From: Rhynchopus sp. YZ270_cl-10
Taxonomy: Eukaryota; Euglenozoa; Diplonemea; Diplonemida; Diplonemidae
DNA: 64,000 nt
Direction of reading: 5' to 3'
NCBI GenBank assembly: GCA_964035575.1
Contig: OZ037894.1
Location: 868,001-932,000, forward strand
The position numbers and the translations under genes were made by a program. The notes under the pieces were generated by a model, which saw only the letters and a program-made list of their open reading frames with translations, did no database searches and was not told the origin of the DNA. This document shows, in pieces, positions 30,898-41,686 of this stretch (positions are counted from its first letter, which is position 1; every line of letters begins with the position of its first letter).

Positions 30898-30941
30898 AAA
30901 ATTCCACAAAATTCCACAAAATTCCACAAAAGTGCCGTGCC
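30898..30941 (-). repeat. Inverted repeat flanking LINE-C, right arm
   Basis: Inverse of 22714-22766 with three TTTTGTGGAA units, ending GTGCCGTGCC. Confidence 0.8.
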
Positions 30942-33900
30942 TTTTTAAAGAAATTTTTTTTTTTTCGACATCACAAAATTTTTCCCACAGAAAAAAAAAT
31001 TTTTTTTTTGCACATGTCTGCACCAAAAATGCAAATAAAGCCAGAATTTTGATGTTTTGAGCATCTAGAATTTATTCCACGGCTATTTTGTGTATAAAAT
31101 ACCCACCCTGTACAGTTTGTATGGGCCAGCGCCTTGTCAAAAAAAATCGAAAAATCTCAAAAAAAAAAAAAAAATTTTTTTTTTCACAAGTGTTTTTGAG
31201 GCCTGCTCACTACACCCTAGGTACCCTTCTGGGACCAAAAAACACGGGTCAGGAAAGATCTTTTTTTTTTTTTTTTTTTTCGAGAAAAAAAATCCTCTTC
31301 TCCCGAAAAAAAAAAAAAAAAAAAGATTTTTGGGAGAAAAAAAAAAAGAGAAAAGATTTGAAAATCCTGGAAAAATCCTGGAAAAATCCTGAAAAATCCT
31401 GGAAAAATCCATGAAATTTCATGAAAAATCTCGAGATCTTGAGAAATTTTTGAAAAAAAAAAAAAAAGATTTTCAAAATCTTTTTTTTTTTTTCCCCCAA
31501 AAAGATTTTTCAAAATCCCAAAAATCTTTTTTATCTTTTTTTTGAGAAAAAAAAGATTTTCAAGATCTTTTTCATCTTTTTTTCTCTTTTTTTTCTTTTT
31601 TTTCCTTTTTTTTCCAGGATTTTTCAAAGATCTCAAAGATCTCGAGAGATCCTGAAAAAAAAAGACAAAAATCCTGAAAATCTTGATTTTTTTTTTTTTC
31701 TCCCGAAAAAAGACAAAAAAAGACAAAAGATCTTTCCTGACCCGTGAAAAAAGCAAAAAAAGCAAGAATTGGGCTGTTTTGAGCATCTAGAGTTTATTCC
31801 CCAGCCATTTTCTGTACCACCAGTGCACTTTGTATGGCCAGCGCCTTGTCAAAAAATCGAAAAATCTCAAAAAAAAAATTTTTTTTTTCGGGAAAATTTC
31901 GACCACTGAGGTGGGTCTTTGGGCACCAAAAAATGCAAAAAAAATGCAAAAATCGGGTGTTTTGACCATCTGTGGTTACACAAAACACACTTCTGTGTAC
32001 AAGCCTACACCAATACAGTGGTAATACAAGGCGATTTTTGACCAAAAAAAAAAATTTTTTTTTCGCCCAAAATCGGGCGTGGTACGTCATAAAATGGCCC
32101 AAAAAATCCAAGGAAAACCTTCGATTGGGCAAATTATGAAAAAAATTTTCAAGTCAAATTTTCAACCAAAATACGGCTATTTTGGTCATTTTGTTTTGAT
32201 ACGGTCATTTTGTTCACACAGTGATTCTACGTCATGCTAGCTTCCTGTGCAGAACTCCAGCAATTCACCAATGCCGGCATCTATCTTTCCATTATCGCCA
32301 TTGCACTTCGTGTGTTACCAACGTGCTCAAGAAATGACGTGCTGTCACACTCCAGCCAGAGTATCGAACCCGTACGTACATAACGAAGATACACGAGCCC
32401 ACCCAAAGGCGGAGGGTCTAGCCGAAGGCGGACGAGCTAGCCCAATCCGGACGAGCGAGCCTCAATCTAGACGAGCGAGCCTCATAAAGCACACCAGCTC
32501 CAATCTGACGGGGAACTTCGAGCCTCTAAGCCCAGAGAAAGAACCTGGCCACCGGAGGGCCCTAACGGCCCGACGAGGAGGCGCCCCATAGGGCGCTGGG
32601 GCCAAGGGACTTAAGTCGCCCTAACGCTTCGCTAAGTACCTGGAAAAATCCCTAAGGAAAAAAGTGGAAAAAAAGTGTCTCAAAATTGACATCTATTTTT
32701 TGACCTTTTTGCTGGGTAGGTTTGGGTCGGTCCGACCTGACCCTACTGAGTCGGTTTAAGTCGGATTGGTAGCCTTGTCCCCTATCATCTCCCCTCTTCC
32801 CCCTTTTAATACAAGGGCAGTCTCGTGACTATGTAACCTACAAAACCACCATTTAAGCACCTCAGTATCATACCCCATCTAAGCACCCTCAACCCTCATC
32901 CACACAGATTCGCCTCCTTAAACCTGCAAACCTGCAAACCTTCTAACACCTCAGAGGGCAAGGCCCGCAAACCCTTACTCCAATGGAAGAATTTTTCAAA
33001 AATTCTCTATACTTCCTATGACTGGACCCAACTCCCCTCACTATTTTTCCCTAAAAAACGCCAAAAACGCCCAAAAAATTCTGCCAAAAATATCAAAAAT
33101 ATCAAAAATGCGCATTTTTGCCGTGCCTCCGTAGAATGTTTGGTTTTAAGATTGGTAGAGGAAAAAAAAGAAATAGTGGAGCACACTCTAGGGTGGCTAC
33201 ACTAATACAACCAAGTTTTCAAAGAAAAGAACAGTTCATATGATGCGCTAGCAGCCTCTCGTTTGCTTCAGTCACCAAAAACGTAGTAAAAAAATAACTT
33301 AAAAGTGCACAAAACTCTTCTTTCTCTCTTGTTAGTTCATTTTGGCCAATACAACAGAACAACGCGAGGTATTCTTTAATTGGCGTTCTTTTTTTTTTGT
33401 GCTTTCTCGGAAAGCATTATGAAATTATTTTCATTGACGTTTCGTGCTATATATTAAAAGGAGAGGGGAGGAAGCCCATTTTTAATGATGGGGGGGAAAA
33501 AAATGACAGAACAATCGGAGACACAAAAAAAAAAAAGCAAAAAAAAGTAATATCAAATCTGTCTTCTAATCCCCTTCTTCTTCTTCCTGTTTTCGCCCGC
33601 CTTCCCGTTTTGGTTGTACCGTGTTTTCTCACTTAGTTCATTACTCAAAACACCCCTCCCTTTTCCCCCCCGAGATTCTTGAATAGAGAAAAATAGACAG
33701 TTGTTCCTTCCCATCAGACTTCGAACACCCCCTCCAAAGTGGACGCAGGGGTGGAGGTGCGTCTACTGACCCGGTTTCAAAACCGGGTCAAAAAAAAAAA
33801 ATGGGATTTTGGCGAAAAACCCGGTTTGGAAAAAAAAAAAAAATGGGATTTGGAATTTTGGGAGAAAATCGATTTTTTTTGGTACCTCACACGAGCCTCT

Positions 33901-33990
33901 GAGAGTGACCAGAAATGGCCTCATGAACAAAGTGACCCCGTCACAGCCAGAACGCGACTCAATTAGTCAAACGCCGAAGGAAAAGGAAGC
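30942..33990. other. Gene-poor AT-rich region
   Basis: No gene recognised. 31300-31770 is long A and T homopolymers with AAATCCTGGAAA repeats. A direct repeat of about 100 bp (TTTTGAGCATCTAGA to CAGCGCCTTGTCAAAAAA) lies at 31053-31165 and 31776-31878. 32385-32480 has GACGAGCGAGCCTC units. 33194-33222 carries CTACACTAATACAACCAAG, also at about 10290. Confidence 0.5.
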
Positions 33991-34269
33991 ATGCAGCATG
34001 GCGAAATAATAAAAGTAGCGTACCGTGCGCCTGCGGCGCAAGATCGCAAGCTTGCAACCCACCCCAAAATGTACAATTTTAAGCGCAATTTTTTTGAAAT
34101 GTTGCGTACCGTGGCTTCGCCAGGAACCTTTGGGGCCATGACCGCCGAGAAATCCACTTTTGCCGAGTGCGTGAAGTTCGGTGTGCTGCACAAAGGGGGA
34201 ACATGGACCCTACTCCCCTTCATCAAGGCACAAACGCTGTTGCGCAAGTTCCCCGCCAAAGAAGTGTAA
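33991..34269 (+). CDS. Hypothetical ORF, 92 residues
   Basis: ATG at 33991, reading MQHGEIIKVAYRAPAAQ, MYNFKRNFFEMLRTVASPG, CVKFGVLHKGGTWTLLPF. Composition is plausible, but the first third contains GCGCCTGCGGCGC, a palindrome seen in several repeats here, so it may be repeat-derived. No family recognised. Confidence 0.2.
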   Translation: MQHGEIIKVAYRAPAAQDRKLATHPKMYNFKRNFFEMLRTVASPGTFGAMTAEKSTFAECVKFGVLHKGGTWTLLPFIKAQTLLRKFPAKEV

Positions 34270-35100
34270 TAACCAGGTTGCACATGCAGTGTCATTTTCG
34301 CGCGCAGCGCGAAAATTTTTTTTTTGACCCCAAAAAGCTCAGACCGGGTCAAACCGGGTCTTTTTTGAAAATCCCAAATCTATCTCCATCTCTGAGTGGA
34401 CGTTGACAAAAAAAAAAAAATCTTTTCTGTGAAAAATACTGTTTTTGAGTTTATGGCGATATTAGTTTATTTGCTTTTCTGTTTATCTACTGTTGTTGGC
34501 TGCATGGTACTTTGTGCCTTTCATCCGGATGGCTGGCATCGTACAGTGGGTCAGTCGGAGGTGCCTGTATCAATAACTACAGTTTCTTTCTTAGTATAAG
34601 ATTGTTCGGGCGACAATGAGCACAGACCTTACTTTCGAGTAGGTGATTTTGTCTACAACAGCTTTGCGTATTCTATTCCTTTTGGGGTGGATACGTAGAA
34701 GCAGCTGCTGCACAGAACATCCCCTAGTGCAGATCATTACCCAGTTGGCGTAAAGTAATTTTATCAACACAACAGTTAAAGCAAATATTACTAATTTTGT
34801 CATATCCCCCGATCACGATTCGTTGATAGGGTAAATACATGGATTACAAAAGATCTTAATTAAGATATGAGCGAAAAACACCGTTTTTTTAAGATCTTAG
34901 TGTTTTCTTAAAATTAAGTAAGATCTTAGTGTTTTGTGTTGAATATCTTAGTTTTTTTTTGTTAAGATCTTAGTTTCCACCAAAAAAAACTAAGATCTTA
35001 AAAACAAAACTAAGATCTTAAAAATAAAGTGTCTACGATCTTAGAAAAAAAAACTAAGATCTTAGAAAAAAAACTAAGATCTTAGTTTTTTGGTGTTTTT
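34270..35100. other. Intergenic region with TAAGATCTTAG repeats
   Basis: No gene. 34850-35095 is a field of AAGATCTTAG palindromes that continues at 35469-35545, on the other side of the inverted-repeat element. 34726-34790 resembles 36893-36960 (dispersed repeat). Confidence 0.5.
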
Positions 35101-35485
35101 TTCCACTAAGGGAAGGCTCGTTTTTCCATTTAATGTTACAAAGTAACAATAAAGGGGGGGGGAGGGGGTCCGACCGAAATCCGGGGGAAAAACTTTTTTT
35201 TCTGTAACAATGGCGGGAAAAAGTGGCTTTTTCCAACAACAAGAACTTGTCCATTTCGGCAGATTGACCCCACCACAGTGCGGACGGATTCCGGAAATGC
35301 AAATGCGGGTGTTTTCGGATGTGCACGTCCACTGCGCCTTGTTGTTACAATAAATGACAATTCGGAAAAACGGTTTTTCCGTGTAACATAGGGGGTGGGG
35401 AGGGGGGGGTCACCGGGAAAAATGGTTTATTGTTACTTTGTAACATTAAAAGGAAAAACGAGCCTTCCCTAAGATCTTAGTGGAA
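35101..35485. mobile_element. MITE-like element with about 55-bp inverted ends, enclosing repeat A
   Basis: The left end TTCCACTAAGGGAAGGCTCG to AAAGTAACAATAAA (35101-35153) is matched by its inverse at 35426-35485. The middle holds a divergent copy of repeat A (35238-35311), here without a microsatellite. No ORF. Confidence 0.7.
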
Positions 35486-36462
35486 AAAAAAAACTAAGAA
35501 GATATCAAAACCCCGCTCAAAAAAAATTTCCCCTTACTAAGATCTTTTGTTTTCCATGTAAATAGGATTTTTTTTTGGGGTGACTAAGCAAACGAGAGGC
35601 TTAGGTTCATCTCATAAACTTTTTTTTTTTGTCTCCAGGGCCCGTTTTATGAAAACCATTTTTTTTTTTTTCGTTTTCTTTTTGCGCTGTGTATCTTGTT
35701 GATTGCTCATATTTTAGTGGGGTGTTTGCATTATTATTTTGCCTACATTCACGAAGTGTTTAACGTTATCAACTTCACGTTTTTTTTTTCTCTTCTTTTG
35801 CCTATGTACCTGCACACAACCTCCCCCCGTGGTAACTGTGTGCATACGACGAAAGTGGTCTCTAGGGTTCGAGAACCCTCGTGGAGAATCAGTGCCTTGC
35901 GTACGAACCGGTGAATGGCAAGGCGTTATGGCATTTTTCAAACTTCTCTAAGACTCTTGTTTTTTTTCTCTTTTCTTTTTCCACCCGAACAGTGTTCATC
36001 TACTTTTTAAAGAGTGAGGGTTTTTGTTAAGGTGACCAAGCGGGAGCTTCATCTTTACAAGAACCCTCTTTTTTTTGTGATTTCGTGCTTCACCTTTCAC
36101 TTAGTACTCAAAACCACATCCCGTAGATCCTCCTTTGGGGAGATGCACGGTGACACACAGACTGTAGGCGTGATTCAAAAACATTTTTTTTTTGTGTTAT
36201 CAAGCATTGACGAATAGAAATGGAAAACGACGGATGGTGCGTGCCCGCTTTAGCGTATTGTTTTTCCACTAACATCACTCACATTCATCAGTGAAAAACA
36301 CAAACCTTTTGCGGGTGCGATAAACGAAAAAAGTGTTTTCTTTATTTCACTTAACTGTCATATCCTGAAGTCGTTTTCTATTTTTTTTTCCAGATGAATT
36401 ATATTTTTTTTGGTAATCGCACGAGGTGATTATTATATTTTTTTTTTCTTCTTCTACCGACC
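35486..36462. other. Intergenic region
   Basis: No gene. 35578-35605 (GGTGACTAAGCA, GAGAGGCTTAGG) matches 7018-7050, and 35705-35735 resembles 7438-7485. AGGGTTCGAGAACCCT at 35869 is a small perfect hairpin. Confidence 0.45.
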
Positions 36463-36639
36463 CTCCCCCGTGAAATTGTCCCCCCTGGGGAAAAAGTGAG
36501 GGGGGGACAATATCTCGTACTGTAGGGGGGTGGCCGTTTTGGTGTGAAGAAGGGAGAGCAAAGGTTGTCCCCGCGACTCCCTTGAAATTGTCCCTGGCGG
36601 CAACGGTTTTTTTGGGGGGGGACAATTTCACGGGGGAGG
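36463..36639. mobile_element. Small inverted-repeat element, about 177 bp
   Basis: CTCCCCCGTGAAATTGTCCC at 36463 pairs with its inverse ending at 36637; GGGACAATTTCA recurs inside. No ORF; a MITE-like foldback. Confidence 0.6.
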
Positions 36640-36975
36640 CTCGGTATTTTAAAAAAACAAAGCCTCCCTTTGGGGTGTATCGTTTTTTGAACGTCCTTGT
36701 GTGCTTTCTTGTCTCTGAATGGAAAGTGTATGGAATTCAGTTCTTCAATTTTAAATAGCCTCCCCTTCTTTATGTTGAGCGCAAGCACCCCACCCTTCTT
36801 GGGTGATTGTAGCTACAGCACTATACAAGAAAACGCAAATCAACAGCAACAATAAATTTTTTTTTTTAAAAAAAAAGTAAGGTCAGTGTGAAAAGGCTTC
36901 CGGCCGACATTGAGTACAGATCTTATACCAGTAGGTGTAAAAGTGATTGTCGATACAACAAAATAAAAGGAAAAT

Positions 36976-37010
<35 letters not shown>

Positions 37011-38200
37011 AACACGACACAAGAAAGTGGAGATTGCACAACTGTTGCACTACACTACTCCAACAATTTATCAAAAATAAGGATAAGTGGAGTTCATCCT
37101 CGGGTGTATTAGTGTACAACCAAGTTTTCAAACCACGCCAGATACCACAGTCAAGAGACGTCCTGGTACTGGTCGACGATCCCCCTAACGATACCCGCCC
37201 CAATTCCCCCCATGTTGAATTTTTTTTTTGCTTTGTGTGTTGTTTTTTTGCTTTTGCTTTTAGTACCCACCCCATCCCTTATCCCATAACCCCATCCCCT
37301 CATCTCTTTTGCTACTCGAGGGACCTCAGCGAGCGAGGGGGTTGAAAAAAAAAAGGGCTGGTTTAGTCTTTGTAAAACAAAGATCAAAAAATCAAAAATC
37401 TCAAAACCTCGTCACAAGAGATACACTACTCTCCCTCTCCCCCAACTTTTTTTTTTGGATATATTTTTTTGTAAGAAAACCTGTCTTTTTTTTTTTTTTT
37501 TTTTTTGAACAGAGGAAAAAAAAACAATAGACGGCAACAAGGTGATCTGCGCCTGGTTTGTGTCGGGTCCAAACAAAACAAAAATAGAAAAATAAAAGCA
37601 AGATACCCTGATACAGATCTCAAAGTAAAGAGAGAGAGATCGTCCGACAACTCATGTCCATTATATGACATCAATACTTCAACAGATTAGCAAAAAAAAA
37701 AAAAATAGAAAAATAGGGGGGTACAAGTGATTTCTGTCGAAAAATGTTGTTTTTTACTGTTTTTGCAGGGGTTCATCCTGTATCCCCATAAATTTTTTTT
37801 TTGTGCTAAAATGAGGTAGGCAAGCCTTAATTGGCTCTCGCATTTTTGAAAAGAAAACAAACAAAACAAAACAAACAAAAACGCTACAGTGTTGGGCGCC
37901 ACCAGAAAGGTGACGAGGTATCGCAAGCCCAGTAACTGTTAGCAGCGGCTTCCACAAGATATCCCTGAACGAAAGTATATAAAAAAAAGACAAGAAAAAG
38001 TCGCTGAACCTTTTTTTTTTTTTTTTATTCTTCTTTTTTTTTTTTTTTTCAAAAAAAAAAAAGAAGAAAAAAGCAAAACGCAAACATGGGGGGGAATGGG
38101 AGCAAAATCCATAGATTATGGTAAAAAAAACAAAGCAAATCAAAAACCCCCTCAAAACTCCCCTCCCCATGTAAAAGATTCAAATAAACAGTTTTATATC
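36640..38200. other. Gene-poor region with a dispersed repeat
   Basis: No gene. 36893-37135 is the longest copy of a repeat whose parts lie at 7185-7257, 10271-10315, 33194-33222 and 34726-34790 (GAGATTGCACAACTGT; CAGTTCATCCTCGGGTGT; ACAACCAAGTTTTCAAA). The rest is homopolymer-rich, with a run of about 35 A at 36978. Confidence 0.5.
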
Positions 38201-38319
38201 ACATGTGAAAATGACTTTTTGCTGGGATCCTTCACAAACGGGGCGTGAAATAAAGTGAGCTTTTTTTCACGCTTGCTCTTAGTAATTTCGCTGGAGGCGT
38301 GAAAAAAAGTTTCACTGTT

Positions 38320-38338
38320 TTCTGTCAGTCACAAAACC
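38320..38338 (+). promoter_or_regulatory. Probable SL trans-splice acceptor of the recombinase gene
   Basis: TTTCACTGTTTTCTGTCAG ends at 38338, 21 nt before the ATG at 38360. Confidence 0.5.
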
Positions 38339-38359
38339 ACACACTCCACCCTACAAATC

Positions 38360-39376
38360 ATGCCAAGGACCAAGAAGAAGGAGGCTATGGAGGATCTGTA
38401 TGAGACCGAGCTTCTGGCAGGGTTGAAGTCAAGCACTGCATACAAAACGGAGTGGAATAAGTTTTTACAACACAATAAAATCACGGGGCGGAAGCAGCCA
38501 AGAGAAGAACATGTGGTCTCTTACTTGACACACCTGCGCGAAGAACGCAGCTACAAAGCCAGCTCATTATGGTCGTGCTACTCTAAGCTCAACTTTATGT
38601 TCAAGACGGAGTTCGACTTTTCACTAAAGGAGTACCACCGCATCGGGCTGTTGCTGAAGACCTGGGGAAGTGACGAATCGACGAAGAAGAGCAAGACGTT
38701 TTCGAAGGGAGAAGTGGAGATGTTTCTCAAGATGAGCGAGTTGAGCGACTGCTACTGGTGTGTCCGCAAGGCTTACGTCGCGGTGTGTTTTCTGTCGGGA
38801 ATGAGATGCACAGAAGCACTGATGCTTGAGATGACAAATTATCAGGAATCACCAGTGGGATACCTCTTCACGTACCAGCACTGTGCTAAGGTGAAAAAGG
38901 CCGACATGGAGCGTGGGAGGTTTGTGGTACCAAGAGACAGCATCTACTTTTGTGTGGTGGAGGAGTACCTGAACCGGCGCTCACCAGTTTCACAGGAGGG
39001 TCGCTTCTTCATCACTGGAACTAAGACGACAGCTGACAGAACTACTACTGGGACCTTTCGTGTGCAACCTCTTGGCATCAACAAAATGTACGGCATACCT
39101 GCAGAAGTCGCGAGGGTGCTTGCGCTGGACGGTTCGTACACTGGGCACAGCTTCCGCAGGTCTTCTGCGACTCAAGCCGCTGAGGCAGGAGCATCTATTG
39201 TACAGATGCAACGCCACTATGGGTGGGTCAGTCAGGCAATGCCACAAAGGTACACCGAAGTCACACAGGCCGGTCAAGTTGCGATGTCACAGCTGTTGAC
39301 ACAGAACAACAGTCCCCCAACTCAGACGCCACAAGAAGTCAAGATTAACATCAATGTGCAACAGAACAAACCATGA
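38360..39376 (+). CDS. Tyrosine recombinase (Crypton-like)
   Basis: 338 residues. The catalytic set looks complete: R149 in SGMRCTEALML, H263 and R266 in HSFRRSSAT, H286/W289 in QRHYGW, and nucleophile Y298 in PQRYTEVT. Residues 1-110 form the SAM-like N-terminal binding domain (LYETELLAGLKSSTAYKTEW). The tail after 310 is Gln/Asn/Pro-rich. It should cut and rejoin DNA through a 3'-phosphotyrosine link at sites near the element ends. The start at 38360 gives MPRTKKKEAM and follows the acceptor by 21 nt. The gene is intact, with no break seen. Higher GC than its flanks. Confidence 0.9.
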   Translation: MPRTKKKEAMEDLYETELLAGLKSSTAYKTEWNKFLQHNKITGRKQPREEHVVSYLTHLREERSYKASSLWSCYSKLNFMFKTEFDFSLKEYHRIGLLLKTWGSDESTKKSKTFSKGEVEMFLKMSELSDCYWCVRKAYVAVCFLSGMRCTEALMLEMTNYQESPVGYLFTYQHCAKVKKADMERGRFVVPRDSIYFCVVEEYLNRRSPVSQEGRFFITGTKTTADRTTTGTFRVQPLGINKMYGIPAEVARVLALDGSYTGHSFRRSSATQAAEAGASIVQMQRHYGWVSQAMPQRYTEVTQAGQVAMSQLLTQNNSPPTQTPQEVKININVQQNKP

Positions 39377-39660
39377 TCATGAGTGCAAAAAAAAAAACCC
39401 CCCTTCTGTGATGCTCTATACACCTGCCCCCCCCCTACAGGCGAGATGAGTGGTGACATCTTGTAATTAGTACCAGTCATAGGAGGCATATATCAAAAAA
39501 AGTAACCCCTTCCCTGCTTTTGATTGATGTTCACATGTTCCCCTACTCTCATTCACACTCTCACTTACAGGTACCCACATTTTGTTCATAAAATCACTCT
39601 ATTTTACGTCTCGTTTGTGAAGGATCCCAGCAAAAATATCATTTTCACTTGTAAAACAAA

Positions 39661-39829
39661 ACTACGTATTAGTTTGAAATAAAGTGCGTTTTTTCACTTC
39701 CACGTATTTTGTCTCACTCGTGCTCTATTATTGCCCTCGCCTGCGGCTCGGGCAATAAACTCTCACTCGTGAGCCAAAATTACGTGGGCGTGAAAAAAAG
39801 TGCACTTTATTTCACGCTAATAATTAGTT
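39661..39829. repeat. Foldback element, about 169 bp
   Basis: Left arm TGAAATAAAGTGC...CACGTA pairs with right arm TACGTGGGCGTGAAAAAAAG...TTTCA; the centre is CTCGCCTGCGGCTCGGGC. It begins 9 bp beyond the recombinase element and carries the same CGTGAAATAAAGTG motif as the inside of that element's left end, so it may be a derived non-autonomous relative. Confidence 0.8.
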
Positions 39830-39912
39830 ATTCTTTTTCTTCTTTTTTCTTTTTTCTTTTTTTTTTGGCACGAGACAGCAAAGGCTTTGGGTGACCTAAG
39901 CCGAAGGAGGAG

Positions 39913-41686
39913 ATATCAGCCAAAATCTGCTTAGCCGTATATAAAGGCCTGTTTTTGGAGCCACTTTAAAGTGATAAAAAATCCGCCAAAAAAATGTTGC
40001 GACCCCGGAATTTTTTCAGATCGATCCGGAAATTCATACAAGCGCCTTTTCGGGGGAAAATATTACACCCCCGGCCTCTCAAACGTACCAGACCGTGGAC
40101 AGGTGGATTTTATCGATTTTATGGCCCGGGCACATTCTGAAAAAAAAATATTCTTGGAAAGATAGGGTGCGAAAACGTTCAATTCCGGGGTCGGACGCTC
40201 AAAAATATGCATCTGGGGCGAGCGAGTGGGCGGCGGGAGAATGGGTACTATGTACTGGGTACTGTACAGTGTACTATGTACGGTGAGGAAATCTCCTCTT
40301 TGGGTCCAACACAGTGGTGTCTCTAAATTGGATTTGTTTTGTCAAAAGTTGTCGATTTTTTTTTCTTTGGATTTATTTTTGACAAATCTTTCAATTCCGA
40401 CCATTTTTCTCAACTGGAAACACACTCCACGGTACGCAACTTTTGGTGGAGCCAACCACTCTTTCTGCACTGAAATCCCCTGTATTACATGTACAAATCA
40501 TTGGAGCCACTTTATTTTGACTTCTACTCCACTAAAATGGTCGATTTTTTTTTCTATGAAACGCGATGAGCTCGGAAATCGATACAAGCCCATTTTCGGA
40601 GTGTTTGGACAACAACTTCACACCTCAGGCGCAGGAAAGCAAAAGTGAAAAAACTGCCGACGTCATTTCGCAAATAATTTTTTTTTTTTTTTTTTTGAAA
40701 TTGTTTTGCCAGGCCTTTTGCTAACCATCATGCCATCATGCCACGTTTTTGGGCGTTTTTTATTTTTTTTTCCATCATGCCACCATCATGCCACGGGGTG
40801 GTGGGGCAGGGCTTTCGCCATCACCTGGGGATTTCCCCCCCAGATGGCATGCATGATGGCATGATGGCATGATGGCATGATGGCATGATGGCATGATGGC
40901 ATGATGGCATGATGGCATGATGGCATGATGGCATGATGGCATGATGGCATGATGGCATGATGGCATGATGGCATGATGGCATGATGGCATGATGGCATGA
41001 TGGCATGATGGCATGATGGCATGATGGCATGATGGCATGATGGCATGATGGCATGATGGCACCTTAAAATTTTTCTGCTCGCTGCGCTCGCGGAGGTATA
41101 CCTCAAAAAAAATTTTCGCTCGCTTCGCTCGCGCTGTACGCTATTTTCTTCCTGCCTACGGTGCCATTTTACAATGTCTAAGGGGATTCCCTTGCATTTT
41201 GCAGCCAGAAATGAAACTTGACCCAAGCTGCAAAAATTTGACCATTGTTATTTCAAAGTGACCCAACCGTTGCAACAGCCCCTGCTTCTGGAAGACGTAT
41301 TGATTTTGTACGGTTAGTGTACGTAAGGCGCAAGACCAAGCACCGTTAATAAAGGATTAGATTCCGTTTTTGTTATCTTGCAAAGCTGACCCTTCGCCTC
41401 TCCACCCTGTGACTGGCAGGGAGGCGCGCGCGAAGCGCGCGACGACCGCTTTTACCAGGTGGGAAAGCTCGGAATGTACTTTTTTTTCCAGGAAATTATT
41501 TTTTTTTGACCATCATGCCATTCAGGGGGAAAATCCCAAAGTTAGCAAAAGGCCTGTTGTTTTGGGATTGAAATCAGGGGATCGAAATGAGTTAAATGCG
41601 GGGTCGTAAGCTCAAAAATTTGCATCTGTGGTTTATTAAGTGAACGAAGCCCAGAAGTATACGGCTAAGCAGATTTTGGCTGATAT
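39913..41686. mobile_element. Element bounded by a perfect 29-bp inverted repeat
   Basis: ATATCAGCCAAAATCTGCTT (first 20 of 29 bp) at 39913-39941 is exactly inverted at 41658-41686. The 1.77 kb between has no gene. It holds a GATGGCAT microsatellite, CGCTCGCTTCGCTCGCG palindromes like those of the MITE at 11405, and internal partial duplications (GGTCGGACGCTCAAAAAT at 40189; GGTCGTAAGCTCAAAAAT at 41602). Confidence 0.65.
40843..41060. repeat. Microsatellite (GATGGCAT)n, about 26 copies
   Basis: Perfect 8-bp period. The complementary unit CATCATGCC occurs a few times at 40728-40795, just to the left. Long Met/Pro/Ser/Cys/His frames here are artefacts. Confidence 0.95.

Larger units (their letters stand above)
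38201..39652 (+). mobile_element. Tyrosine-recombinase DNA transposon with 57-bp terminal inverted repeats
   Basis: Left end 38201-38257 and right end 39595-39652 are inverted repeats: ACATGTGAAAATGA then TTTTTGCTGGGATCCTTCAC then AAACGGGGCGTGAAATAAAG, with about nine differences between ends. The only gene is a tyrosine recombinase. This is Crypton-like in gene content, but Cryptons are usually described without long terminal inverted repeats. No RT or RNase H, so it is not DIRS. No target duplication recognised. Confidence 0.75.

Noticed and set aside
31088-31786. Lys/Phe-rich ORFs at 31.1-31.8 kb
   Set aside because: They are translations of poly-A and poly-T runs.
32345-32385. B-box-like GGGTTCGATAC on the minus strand
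   Set aside because: Weak T-stem and no complete cloverleaf.
34570-34600. Second SL-like site (AACTACAGTTTCTTTCTTAG)
   Set aside because: Only 11 contiguous bases match the SL core; likely chance.
35860-35890. B-box-like GGGTTCGAGAACCC
   Set aside because: It is a perfect short hairpin; no tRNA fold around it.
40775-41226. Met/Pro/Ser/Cys/His repeat ORFs around 40.8-41.2 kb
   Set aside because: They are the translation of the GATGGCAT microsatellite.
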